Source: Pseudomonas putida (GTDB lineage: Bacteria; Pseudomonadota; Gammaproteobacteria; Pseudomonadales; Pseudomonadaceae). Taken from it: a DNA stretch of 64,000 nucleotides. The stretch spans positions 1 to 64,000 of the forward strand of contig NZ_MKZO01000021.1 in the NCBI RefSeq assembly GCF_001941965.1. The letters are read 5' to 3'. Position numbers and translations under genes: made by a program. The notes beneath the pieces were generated by a model, which worked only from the letters and a program-made list of their open reading frames with translations, was not told where the DNA came from and ran no database searches. Below, piece by piece: positions 16,137 through 23,896 of the stretch (within the stretch, counting starts at the first letter, position 1; every line of letters begins with the position of its first letter).

Positions 16137-16530
16137 GCATGGAAACTTACAATTCAATCCTGCTGAGGGCAGGTGACGTTGCGATTGTTCAGCTTCAATC
16201 ATCTGGCTCCAATCGAAATGGCGACCGTGCGTGGAGCGCCTTGAGGCGAGCAGGTTTGCCTCGGTACCTGTTGACCAACTCTGCGTGCGGTCGTCGCCCC
16301 GTTTGAGCGTGCAACGTTGCACATGCGTTATGGCTGCTGTACGCGGGGCACTTTCGAGTGCGCCGGGATGCCTTGAGACCGGTTGACCAACCTGCGTGCA
16401 GTTGCCTCCCCGCTCACCGAGATCGAGTTATGGCGGCTGTGTACAGGGCGCCCGAAAGCGCGCCGGTATCCTTAGGCCCGGTTGACCAACCTGTGCCACA
16501 GTCGCCACCTGCTCCGCCTTCTGCAAACAT
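16137..16530. repeat. Three degenerate repeats of about 100-113 bases with internal hairpins
   Basis: Three related copies start at about 16217, 16330 and 16430. Each runs ATGGC..CTGT, a variable hairpin, then GGTTGACCAACCTGCGTGCA-like text and a CCCC-rich tail. The hairpins differ in sequence but keep pairing (GCGCCTTGAGGCG; GGCACTTTCGAGTGC; GGCGCCCGAAAGCGCGCC). No frame stays open across all copies with Pseudomonas codon bias, so the block looks non-coding. A 55-codon frame at 16139-16306 is not supported. Confidence 0.6.
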
Positions 16531-16544
16531 CGGGACCGGCTTTA

Positions 16545-17095
16545 TCAGGGAAATGTTGGGTGTCTGGACTGACGCCATCGCTGGCAAGCCAGCTCCCACA
16601 GGGACCTGAGTCAGCCACGGTATTTGTGCTCGCCGCGGACATTGTGGGAGCTGGCTTGCCAGCGATTGCGGCGGTGGATTCACTACCGCAATCGCGGGTG
16701 AACCCGCTCCCACCCGGTCCGCGTATATCAGTGATTTACTGGGCCTGGGCTGACGCCATCGCTGGCAAGCCAGCTCCCACAGGGGCCCGAGCCAGCCACA
16801 GTATTTGTGCTCACCGCGGACACTGTGGGAGCTGGCTTGCCAGCGATTTCGGTGGTGGGTTCACTACCGCAATCGCGGCTGAACCCGCTCCCACCCGGTC
16901 CGCGTATATCAGTGAATTACTGGGTGTCTGGACTGACGCCATCGCTGGCAAGCCAGCTCCCACAGGGACCTGAGTCAGCCACGGTATTTGTGCTCGCCGC
17001 GGACACTGTGGGAGCTGGCTTGCCAGCGATTTCGGTGGTGGGTTCACTACCGCAATCGCGGCTGAACCCGCTCCCACCCGGTCCGCGTATATCAT
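16545..17095. repeat. Tandem array of about three 182-bp REP-containing units
   Basis: A unit is repeated with starts at 16571, 16752 and 16935 (spacing 181 and 183). Each unit holds a REP in one orientation, a TATTTGTGCTC spacer, a REP in the opposite orientation, then a diverged ATCGCGG-TGAACCCGCTCCCAC element and GGTCCGCGTATATCA. The copies are nearly identical. No gene is supported in 16137-17214. The array could form large cruciforms or act as a multi-stem transcription barrier between mocA and the cupin gene. Confidence 0.9.
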
Positions 17096-17214
17096 GACGC
17101 CAGCTCTCACCCAGCCCGCATCGCAAAGCATTTGTTTGCCCCCCACAGAATTCCTCACTCGCTCCAGCCTCCTTCCGCGGCGATAATTTCGTGGCCAGCC
17201 CACCGGAGCCCACC

Positions 17215-17865
17215 ATGCTCAACGAACACCTGAACGCAGACCTGACCCTGCCAGCAGTGATGCATGCCCCCACCCTGCCTTGGCTTGCCAGTCCGCTACC
17301 CGGCGTAGAGCGCCGTCCGCTCTACCGCCTCGGCGCCGAACAGGCCCGCGCCACCTCGATCGTGCGCTACGCCCCTGGCAGCCATTTCAGCCCCCACCTC
17401 CACGGCGCCGGCGAGGAATTCGTGGTCCTCGAAGGCACCTTCGAAGACGAACACGGCCACTACCCCGCCGGCACCTACGTGCGCAACCCACCCGGCAGCC
17501 AGCACACCCCCGGCTCCACAAACGGCTGCACGATCTTCGTCCGCCTGCGCCAGTTCCACCCCCGCGATTCCGTCCGCCTCGCCCGCCCGTTACCCACTCA
17601 AACCGACGAACTGCTATTCGAAAACATCCACGAACGCGTCTGGCTGCGAACGGTCGCGAAAAACACGGCAATCACCCTGGAAAACCCACGCGGACTCGAG
17701 CTTCTGATCCTCGAGGGTGATTTGCAAACCGCTGATTTAAAACTGGAAATACTCAGCTGGCTACGCCTGCCTCCAGGCCATCACTTCTACGCACGATCGG
17801 GACCAAACGGCACCCGTTTCTGGCTCAAGGACGCCCCTTTGGACCTCGGAATGAACACCCCGTAA
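17215..17865 (+). CDS. ChrR-like cupin protein
   Basis: A 216-residue protein. The first cupin has a complete metal site: His61, His63, Glu67 and His97 (HLHGAGEEF ... PPGSQH), as in the C-terminal domain of the anti-sigma factor ChrR. The second half (about 150-210) is a degenerate cupin with PPGHHFY. The N-terminal zinc-binding anti-sigma helix of ChrR is missing and no ECF sigma gene is adjacent, so it is probably a stand-alone metal-binding sensor or enzyme. The ATG at 17215 gives a clean MLNEHLN start. Confidence 0.75.
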   Translation: MLNEHLNADLTLPAVMHAPTLPWLASPLPGVERRPLYRLGAEQARATSIVRYAPGSHFSPHLHGAGEEFVVLEGTFEDEHGHYPAGTYVRNPPGSQHTPGSTNGCTIFVRLRQFHPRDSVRLARPLPTQTDELLFENIHERVWLRTVAKNTAITLENPRGLELLILEGDLQTADLKLEILSWLRLPPGHHFYARSGPNGTRFWLKDAPLDLGMNTP

Positions 17866-17867
17866 AT

Positions 17868-17888
17868 TTGTACATGAAACTTGTACAA
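17868..17888. promoter_or_regulatory. TTGTACA-N7-TGTACAA operator-like palindrome
   Basis: TTGTACA (17868-17874) and TGTACAA (17882-17888) are perfect inverted arms around TGAAACT, just after the cupin stop and 72 bases before the polysaccharide operon. A related ACTTGTAGAA follows at about 17897, giving a direct repeat of AACTTGTACAA. This is a good candidate binding site for the unknown regulator of the operon. Confidence 0.55.
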
Positions 17889-17959
17889 GCCAAACACTTG
17901 TAGAACTTTTCCGCGATATCAGGCTCGGACCAAACAGACCTGATGCCTGGAAAAGTCCG

Positions 17960-19327
17960 ATGACCGTTACGACCCTCCGCGTTGCTGCGATAGGCCCCGG
18001 CCACCTCACCCTTCCGACCTCCACCACCTGTTTCACCACCGTTGAAGACCTGCTGGAGCAGCCCGCTTTCGACGTGCTGATCCTCACCGGCAGCCCCGAG
18101 CAGAACGCCGAATCCGCCCAGAAACTGCGCCGCCATCCGGCCTACACCCTGAGCCTGATCTACTGCCTCGGCGACCACCCTCTGACCGAGGCCCTGTGCG
18201 ACGGCCTACCTCCCGCCGACCCGGCACCAGCCTTTCACCAATGGCGCGAACGCCTCGCCCTGTTCAACCGCGGCCGCGCCCCGGAAGGCCCTGAGGCGCA
18301 GTTGATCGCCTGGCTCTGGCTGCGCGCCCCCGGCCAGCTCAAGGCCCTGCGCAAACCCGATTCCCCGGCGCTCTACCACTACCCGCTGATCGACGCCCTC
18401 GGCGATGACCAGCTCAACGGCCACGCCCTGGTACAAAGCCTGGTCCAGCGCAATCTGCTGGACAGCGTCAGCCTGGTGGACCGCATCCGCCTGTGCCGCC
18501 GCTGCGGCAGCGGGCATTTGAACTACGTGGATGTGTGCGTCGAATGCACGTCGCTGGATATCGTCCGCGAGCCGTCCCTGCACTGCTTCACCTGCGGCCA
18601 TGTCGGCGCCCAGGCCGAGTACCTGAAGGACGGCGTGCTGGTGTGCCCCAACTGCCTGACCCGCCTGCGCCATATCGGCACCGACTACGACCGGCCGCTG
18701 GAAAACTACCGCTGCCAATCCTGCTCGGCCTTCTTCGTCGATGGCGATATCCAGGCGCGATGCCTGGATTGCGGCGAGCACCATGCGCCGGACGAGTTGC
18801 TGGTGCGCCAGGTGCATGACCATCGCTTGTCAGAGACCGGCCTGATCAGCGCTCGCCAGGGCCTGGAGCGGGATTTCGATCAGTACTTCGGCGGCCTGTC
18901 CCTGGTCGGGGTGAACGCCTTCAAGACCCTGCTCGACTGGCAGCTTGAACTGATCGCCCGCCACGGCTCGCCAACCTTCGCCCTGCTCGGCATCCGCTTC
19001 AAGAACCTTGGCGGCGCCCTCGCCCGCCTCGGCCCGCAACGCGGCCACGCCCTGCTCGATACCTTGATCGAACGCATCCAGGTGGCCATCCGTGATACCG
19101 ACCGCTGCACCCGCACCAGCGAGGAACAGCTGTGGCTGCTGCTGATGTGCACCGACCGCGTCGGCCTGGAGCGGGTGACCGAGCGCCTGAACCAGATCAG
19201 CGAGCTGTTCGTCGGCCAGGACCTGCAGGACATCGTGCTGACCACCAGCGGCTGCGTGGCCCCGGCCGACCTGGCCGAGAAGGAAGACGCCGAGCTGCTG
19301 ATGGCGCGTCTGGCGGGGGCGCTCTGA
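17960..19327 (+). CDS. Zinc-ribbon (TackOD1-like) protein with degenerate GGDEF domain
   Basis: A 455-residue cytoplasmic protein in three parts. Residues 1-80 resemble a degenerate receiver-like fold. Residues 175-275 hold six CxxC-type pairs (Cys179/182, 193/196, 209/212, 229/232, 252/255, 268/271), enough for three zinc ribbons, as in the TackOD1 output domain. Residues 310-455 look like a GGDEF domain in which the signature position reads TSEEQ after DTDRCTR, so cyclase activity is not expected. It is the first gene of the operon and its stop overlaps the synthase start, so a control or scaffold role for polymer synthesis is inferred. Confidence 0.75.
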   Translation: MTVTTLRVAAIGPGHLTLPTSTTCFTTVEDLLEQPAFDVLILTGSPEQNAESAQKLRRHPAYTLSLIYCLGDHPLTEALCDGLPPADPAPAFHQWRERLALFNRGRAPEGPEAQLIAWLWLRAPGQLKALRKPDSPALYHYPLIDALGDDQLNGHALVQSLVQRNLLDSVSLVDRIRLCRRCGSGHLNYVDVCVECTSLDIVREPSLHCFTCGHVGAQAEYLKDGVLVCPNCLTRLRHIGTDYDRPLENYRCQSCSAFFVDGDIQARCLDCGEHHAPDELLVRQVHDHRLSETGLISARQGLERDFDQYFGGLSLVGVNAFKTLLDWQLELIARHGSPTFALLGIRFKNLGGALARLGPQRGHALLDTLIERIQVAIRDTDRCTRTSEEQLWLLLMCTDRVGLERVTERLNQISELFVGQDLQDIVLTTSGCVAPADLAEKEDAELLMARLAGAL

Positions 19328-20655
19328 TGGATGCCCTGCTCGCTCACCTCGATGCCTGGCTGGCCGAGATCCAGGGGCCCGACGGGCACTGGCGGCTGTT
19401 CCTGATGGTGTTTCCGTATTTCCTGCTGCTGGAGGTGCCGCTGAACCTGCTGGTGCTGCTCGGCACCCTGCGCTGGTTCGTGCGCGAACACAGCGCCGTG
19501 CCGCGCAACGAGGCCTGGTACCCGCGGGTGTCGTGCATCATCACCTGCTACAGCGAGGGCAAGGATGTCGAGCTGACCCTGCGCAGCCTCGCCGAACAGA
19601 CGTACCCGGGGATGATCGAGATCATTCCCATCGTCGACGGCGCCGGCGTCAACCGCGAGACCACCGAGGTGGTGCGACGCTTCAAGGCCGAGCACAAGCT
19701 GCCGGGCAACCGGGTGCTGCGGCCGATTGCCAAGTGGCAGCGCGGCGGGCGGGTGTCGTCGCTCAACAGCGGGCTGGCCTTCAGCAGCGGCGAGATCCTG
19801 ATCAATGTCGATGGCGATACCTCCTTCGACAACGACATGGTCCTGCGCATGGTCCGCCATTTCAGCGACCCCAAGGTGCCCGCCGTGGCCGGCAGCCTGC
19901 GGGTGCGCAATGCGCGGCAGTCGTGGATCGCGCGGATCCAGGCGCTGGAGTACCTGCTGTCGATCCAGATGTGCAAGATCGGCCTGGCCGAGTGGAACCT
20001 GGTGAACAACGTGTCCGGAGCCTTCGGCGCTTTCCGCCGCGAGTTCCTCGAGCAGATCGGCGGCTGGGACACCCACACCGCCGAAGACCTCGACCTGACC
20101 CTGCGCATCAAGAGCTACTTCCGCCGCTACGGCCTGCGCATTCCCTTCGAGCCCCGGGCCATCGGGCACACCGATGCGCCGGCGACCCTGCGCAGCTTCC
20201 TCGACCAGCGCCTGCGCTGGGACGGCGACCTGTTCTTCGTCTACCTGCGCAAGCACCGGCATGCCTTCACCCCGCGCCTGCTGGGCTGGCCGAACTTCCT
20301 GATGCTGATGGTCAGCGGGTTGTTCTTCCAGCTGGTGCTGCCCTTCATCATCGTCGGCTACAGCCTGGTGGCGCTGTTCATCCTGCCGCCGACGGCGTTC
20401 CTGTTCTATTCGCTGCTGATCTACACCCTGTACCTGGCCATGAGCGGCCTGCTGTACCTGGGGCTGATGCTGATGGTCAGCGAACGACCGCGGGAAGACC
20501 TGGCGCTGATCTGGGTACTGCCCTTCTACCCCCTGGCGATGTACGCCCTGCGCTGCTGGAGCGTGGTCGCCATTCTCAATGAAACCCTGCGGCGCGGGCA
20601 CGAGGAATCGAGCATGGCGCCCTGGTGGGTACTCAAGCGGGCCAACCGTTTCTAA
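19327..20655 (+). CDS. Processive GT2 membrane glycosyltransferase (polysaccharide synthase)
   Basis: A 442-residue inner-membrane protein with an N-terminal hydrophobic segment (about 24-50), a GT2 domain and four or so C-terminal helices (about 320-420). All processive synthase motifs are present: Asp104 (IVDG), DGD at 162-164, the acceptor-site AED at 252-254 and QRLRW at 294-298. The layout is that of PgaC/IcaA and hyaluronan-type synthases, which join sugars from a nucleotide donor and push the chain through the membrane. The sugar cannot be read. The ATG overlaps the preceding stop. No PilZ domain is fused. Confidence 0.88.
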   Translation: MDALLAHLDAWLAEIQGPDGHWRLFLMVFPYFLLLEVPLNLLVLLGTLRWFVREHSAVPRNEAWYPRVSCIITCYSEGKDVELTLRSLAEQTYPGMIEIIPIVDGAGVNRETTEVVRRFKAEHKLPGNRVLRPIAKWQRGGRVSSLNSGLAFSSGEILINVDGDTSFDNDMVLRMVRHFSDPKVPAVAGSLRVRNARQSWIARIQALEYLLSIQMCKIGLAEWNLVNNVSGAFGAFRREFLEQIGGWDTHTAEDLDLTLRIKSYFRRYGLRIPFEPRAIGHTDAPATLRSFLDQRLRWDGDLFFVYLRKHRHAFTPRLLGWPNFLMLMVSGLFFQLVLPFIIVGYSLVALFILPPTAFLFYSLLIYTLYLAMSGLLYLGLMLMVSERPREDLALIWVLPFYPLAMYALRCWSVVAILNETLRRGHEESSMAPWWVLKRANRF

Positions 20656-20669
20656 GGCATTCCCTACTG

Positions 20670-22754
20670 ATGATGAAAACAGCACTGCGGCTGCTGCCGC
20701 TGGCCTTCTGCGCGCCGCTTTTGGCCCAGGCGGCTCCCTTGCCCCTGGACCAGGCCCTGCGCCAGGCCGGCGACGGCCGTGGCGTCGGCGCCAGCAATGC
20801 CGAACTGGAGGCGCGTTATGCGGCCAGGGAACAGCGTGAAAGCGAGAGCGGCTGGGAGGTCTATGGCAATGCCAATGTCGGCCATTACCGTGAGCTGGTC
20901 ACCGACGATATCCGCGACGATTACTACGGCCGCAATGCCGCCATCGGCGTGCGCTATCCATTGCTTGGCAGCCTGGCCCGGCGCATGGAGGCCGTAAGGG
21001 CCAGCGAGCGCGATGTGCGGGTCGGCGAGATCGAGCAGGGCTACCAGCGCGCGCGCCAGCGCCTGGCGATCCGCAGCACTTACGCCGACTGGTGGCGGGC
21101 GACCCAGGAAAAGCAACTGTGCCAGGACGTGCAGGCCGCCTCGCGTGATGCCGAGGAACAGTTGCGCACCCGCCTGAAAGGCCAGTGGATCCTGCCGTCC
21201 GATGCCGAGCTGATGCGCAGTGAATGGATTTCCGTCACCCGCCGCTGCGACATGCAGGGCGATCTGCTCGCGGATATCCGCGCCAGCCTGCGCAGCCTCG
21301 GTGTGCCGGTGGACGAGTCATCGACCCCGGTCGCCATCCCCCTCGCCGGCCAGCCCCGCCCGCTGGAAGCCTGGCGCACGCAACTGGAAAGCAACCCGCG
21401 CATGGCCCGCCGCGATGCCGAGCTGAGCCTGGCCGAGCAGAACCGCCATCGCCCCTGGTACAGCGCCATCGACTCGTATTTCAACGTGACCCAGACCGTC
21501 GAGCAGCGCAGCGGTGCCGGCGAGAACGGTAGCGGCCTGAGCGCCGGAGTGACCTTCAGCGCGCCACTCGACCTGCTCGACTACGGCACCGCCCGCAGTC
21601 GCGAAGGCGAGGCCCGCTACCAGGCGGCGGTGCAAGCGAAGGAACAGGAGCACGGCGTGCTGCTGCGCGAGCTGGGCAAGGTGCTGGAGCAGCAGCGGCG
21701 CAACGCCAATGAATACGTGTGGCGCAGTGAGCGACGCACTGCCGTGGACCGCATCGTCGCCGAACGCCGCCAGCGCACCGGCCTGGACTCCGGCGAAGCC
21801 AGCCTGCGCCTGCTGCAGGCCGAGGTGGACCACTACAACGCCGGCTTCGCGCAGATTTCCGCCTGGCATGCGGCCTGGTTGCAGGACGCGGCGCTGCGTC
21901 TGTTCGGTGATGACAGTGCAGATTTCGAGGCGTTGCTGGGCGATCACTGGTTGCGCTGGCAGCCGGTCGACGAGGAACAGCCACCGGCCGCATCCAGCGA
22001 CTGGCGCCAGGGTGTTTACCTCTGGCACAGCGAGATACTGCTCGATCCACGGACCCGCGACGGTGAGTTGCGCGCGCTGAAACAGGCTGGCATGCAGGTG
22101 CTGAATCTTGGCCTCGACGCCGTGCAGGTGGCCGCCATGGAACGCACCCGGCCCGCCCTCGACCAGCTACTGCGCAGCGCCCATGCCCAGGGCTTCAAGG
22201 TCAACCTGCTGCTGGGCGATCCGGCCTGGATCAAGCCCCGGGAGCGCGCGCAACTGGTGGCGCTGATCCGTCAACTGAGCGCCCTGCCCTTCGACGGCCT
22301 GCACCTGGACCTGGAAGTCGAGCAACTGGGCTGGCCGGTGCCGGACCAGCGCCTGAAGGACTGGCTCGCCACCCTGCGCGAGGCCAAGGCGGCAAGCCCG
22401 TGGCCGCTGAACCTGTCCAGCCATCCGCGCTGGTTCCTCGAAGAGGCCCGGCGCAACCCCTGCGTGCCCTGCGAGTTGCAGCAGCTGGGCGTAGGTGAAA
22501 TCAGCCTGATGATCTACACCCGCAACCCGACCTCCAGCGCCAACCGGGCGACGGAGATCGCGAAGAAATGGCCGGGCCTGCACCTGCGTCTGGCGCAGAG
22601 CGTGGAAACCGATCAACCGAAGGACCTCAGCTGGGCCGACGCGGGCCAGCAGAAACTGCAGGAGCAGACCACCCACTGGAAAAACGCGCTGCTGCCCGCC
22701 GGCATCAGCGGCATCGACTGGCAGTCCTGGAGCGAGTACCCGAGAAGCCGATGA
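20670..22754 (+). CDS. TolC-like outer-membrane protein fused to a putative glycoside-hydrolase domain
   Basis: A 694-residue exported protein (signal peptide about 1-21). Residues 22-435 have the alternating long-helix pattern of the TolC/OEP family. After a Pro/Ala linker, residues 445-694 form a second domain with a TIM-barrel rhythm: YLWHSEILLDP, FKVNLLLGDPAWIKP, a strand ending HLDLEVE at 545-551 with acidic residues at 547, 549 and 551, then NLSSHPRW near 583 and EISLMIYTRNP near 610. A polymer-cleaving or trimming role at the exit channel is inferred, like the separate hydrolases of Psl, Pel and cellulose systems. The start is the first of two ATGs after the synthase; the stop overlaps the adaptor gene. 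Confidence 0.8.
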   Translation: MMKTALRLLPLAFCAPLLAQAAPLPLDQALRQAGDGRGVGASNAELEARYAAREQRESESGWEVYGNANVGHYRELVTDDIRDDYYGRNAAIGVRYPLLGSLARRMEAVRASERDVRVGEIEQGYQRARQRLAIRSTYADWWRATQEKQLCQDVQAASRDAEEQLRTRLKGQWILPSDAELMRSEWISVTRRCDMQGDLLADIRASLRSLGVPVDESSTPVAIPLAGQPRPLEAWRTQLESNPRMARRDAELSLAEQNRHRPWYSAIDSYFNVTQTVEQRSGAGENGSGLSAGVTFSAPLDLLDYGTARSREGEARYQAAVQAKEQEHGVLLRELGKVLEQQRRNANEYVWRSERRTAVDRIVAERRQRTGLDSGEASLRLLQAEVDHYNAGFAQISAWHAAWLQDAALRLFGDDSADFEALLGDHWLRWQPVDEEQPPAASSDWRQGVYLWHSEILLDPRTRDGELRALKQAGMQVLNLGLDAVQVAAMERTRPALDQLLRSAHAQGFKVNLLLGDPAWIKPRERAQLVALIRQLSALPFDGLHLDLEVEQLGWPVPDQRLKDWLATLREAKAASPWPLNLSSHPRWFLEEARRNPCVPCELQQLGVGEISLMIYTRNPTSSANRATEIAKKWPGLHLRLAQSVETDQPKDLSWADAGQQKLQEQTTHWKNALLPAGISGIDWQSWSEYPRSR

Positions 22755-23773
22755 AGATCAAATTCAGCAGTGCCAAGGAACAACACCCCACCGAAGACAG
22801 CGGCATGCAGGTGCTCTACGCACCGGGCAAGCGCCTGGCGTTCAGGCTGCGCTGGTACCTGATCCTGTTCCTGATCTGCCTGCCGGTGCTCTGGCTTGCC
22901 GGGCGCTACGGGCTGGCGTTGTTGCGCATCGAGGCGCCAGCCCTGGTGCGTTTGCCGACCCTGGAGGTGCGCGCCATGCAGCCTGGCGAGATCCGCGCGT
23001 TGCGGGTCCAGGCCGGGGATCATGTGCAGGCCGGCACACCTTTGGCCGACCTGGACAACCCGGAATGGCGCCTGCGCCTGAGCCTGTTGCAGGCCGGCTC
23101 GGCGCCGGCTGCCAGTGCCTCGGTGAACGAGCAGAACCGCGCGGTGCTGCGCAGCCTGGTGCAACGGGCCTCGACACATGTTGGCGAAGTGCGCCGGCTG
23201 GTGCAGCAGGGTGCCGCGACCCGTGGCGAGCTGCTGGAAGCACAGAATGCCCTGGACAGTCGCGAGTCGGAGTTGCTGGCCTTCGAGCGCAGCCTGAGTG
23301 GTGGTGCGACGCAGGACTACGCCCGGCAGCAGGAGCGCGAGGGGCAATGGCTGAAGGAGCAACTGGCGCGGATGGACGTGCATGCCAGCGAGGCCGGACG
23401 GGTTGCCGAGGTGATTGCCGCGCCGGGTGAGAATGTCGGTCCGGGGACCTTGCTGATGCGCCTGGAGCGCGAGGGGCCGGCGCAATTGTGGGTGTACCTG
23501 GACCCGAAGGATGTCGAGCACTCGACGCCGGGGTCGGCGCTGGATGTGCTGCTGCCCAATGGTGAATGGGTCGGCGCGCAGGTGATCAGCCCGGCGGAAA
23601 GCGCCAACCCGCTGCCCAGTGACCTGCGCAAACCGTTCAGCAGCCCGACCCGGGGGTTGATGGTGCCGGCAAGGTTCAATGAGCCGCTGGCCAGTGAATG
23701 GAGGATCGATTCGCTGCCGGTACGGGTGAGGTTTGCCAATCAGCATTTCCGGGTGTTTGGTTGGGCGATCTGA
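22751..23773 (+). CDS. HlyD-like periplasmic adaptor protein
   Basis: A 340-residue protein with a 33-residue cytoplasmic tail, one transmembrane helix (about 34-56) and a periplasmic part with a split lipoyl-like domain (LEVRAMQPGEIRALRVQAGD and ASEAGRVAEVIAAPGENV) around a helical hairpin. It should bridge the inner-membrane synthase and the TolC-like channel. Alg44 does this job for alginate but has an N-terminal PilZ domain, which is missing here. It overlaps the preceding stop by ATGA and ends the operon before a REP pair. Confidence 0.85.
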   Translation: MKIKFSSAKEQHPTEDSGMQVLYAPGKRLAFRLRWYLILFLICLPVLWLAGRYGLALLRIEAPALVRLPTLEVRAMQPGEIRALRVQAGDHVQAGTPLADLDNPEWRLRLSLLQAGSAPAASASVNEQNRAVLRSLVQRASTHVGEVRRLVQQGAATRGELLEAQNALDSRESELLAFERSLSGGATQDYARQQEREGQWLKEQLARMDVHASEAGRVAEVIAAPGENVGPGTLLMRLEREGPAQLWVYLDPKDVEHSTPGSALDVLLPNGEWVGAQVISPAESANPLPSDLRKPFSSPTRGLMVPARFNEPLASEWRIDSLPVRVRFANQHFRVFGWAI

Positions 23774-23793
23774 AAATGATGGGTTGACTGGTC

Positions 23794-23877
23794 GGGCCTC
23801 ATCGCTGGCAAGCCAGCTCCCACAGGGTCCGAGTCGCTGCAGAACCCTGTGGGAGCTGGCTTGCCAGCGATGAGGCC
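23794..23877. repeat. Inverted REP pair
   Basis: Two facing REP copies (GGGCCTCATCGCTGGCAAGC and its reverse complement) around a 20-base spacer lie after the last gene of the polysaccharide operon, convergent with a LysR gene. A strong stem could end transcription from both sides. Confidence 0.9.
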
Positions 23878-23896
23878 GGTCCTGCCACCGAAAAAG

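Noticed and set aside
16139..16306. A 55-codon frame starting METYNSILLRAG
   Set aside because: No ribosome binding site, and it runs into the first copy of the hairpin repeat. No family resemblance.
16545..17095. Regular repeats considered as a CRISPR array
   Set aside because: The units are 182 bp with internal inverted REP pairs and nearly identical spacers, and no cas genes are near.
17215..17865. Cupin gene as a ChrR anti-sigma factor with an ECF sigma partner
   Set aside because: The N-terminal zinc-binding anti-sigma part is absent and no sigma factor gene is adjacent.
18880..20685. Minus-strand frame of about 600 codons opposite the GT2 synthase
   Set aside because: Antisense to a synthase with every GT2 motif; Gln/His-rich shadow text and no family features.
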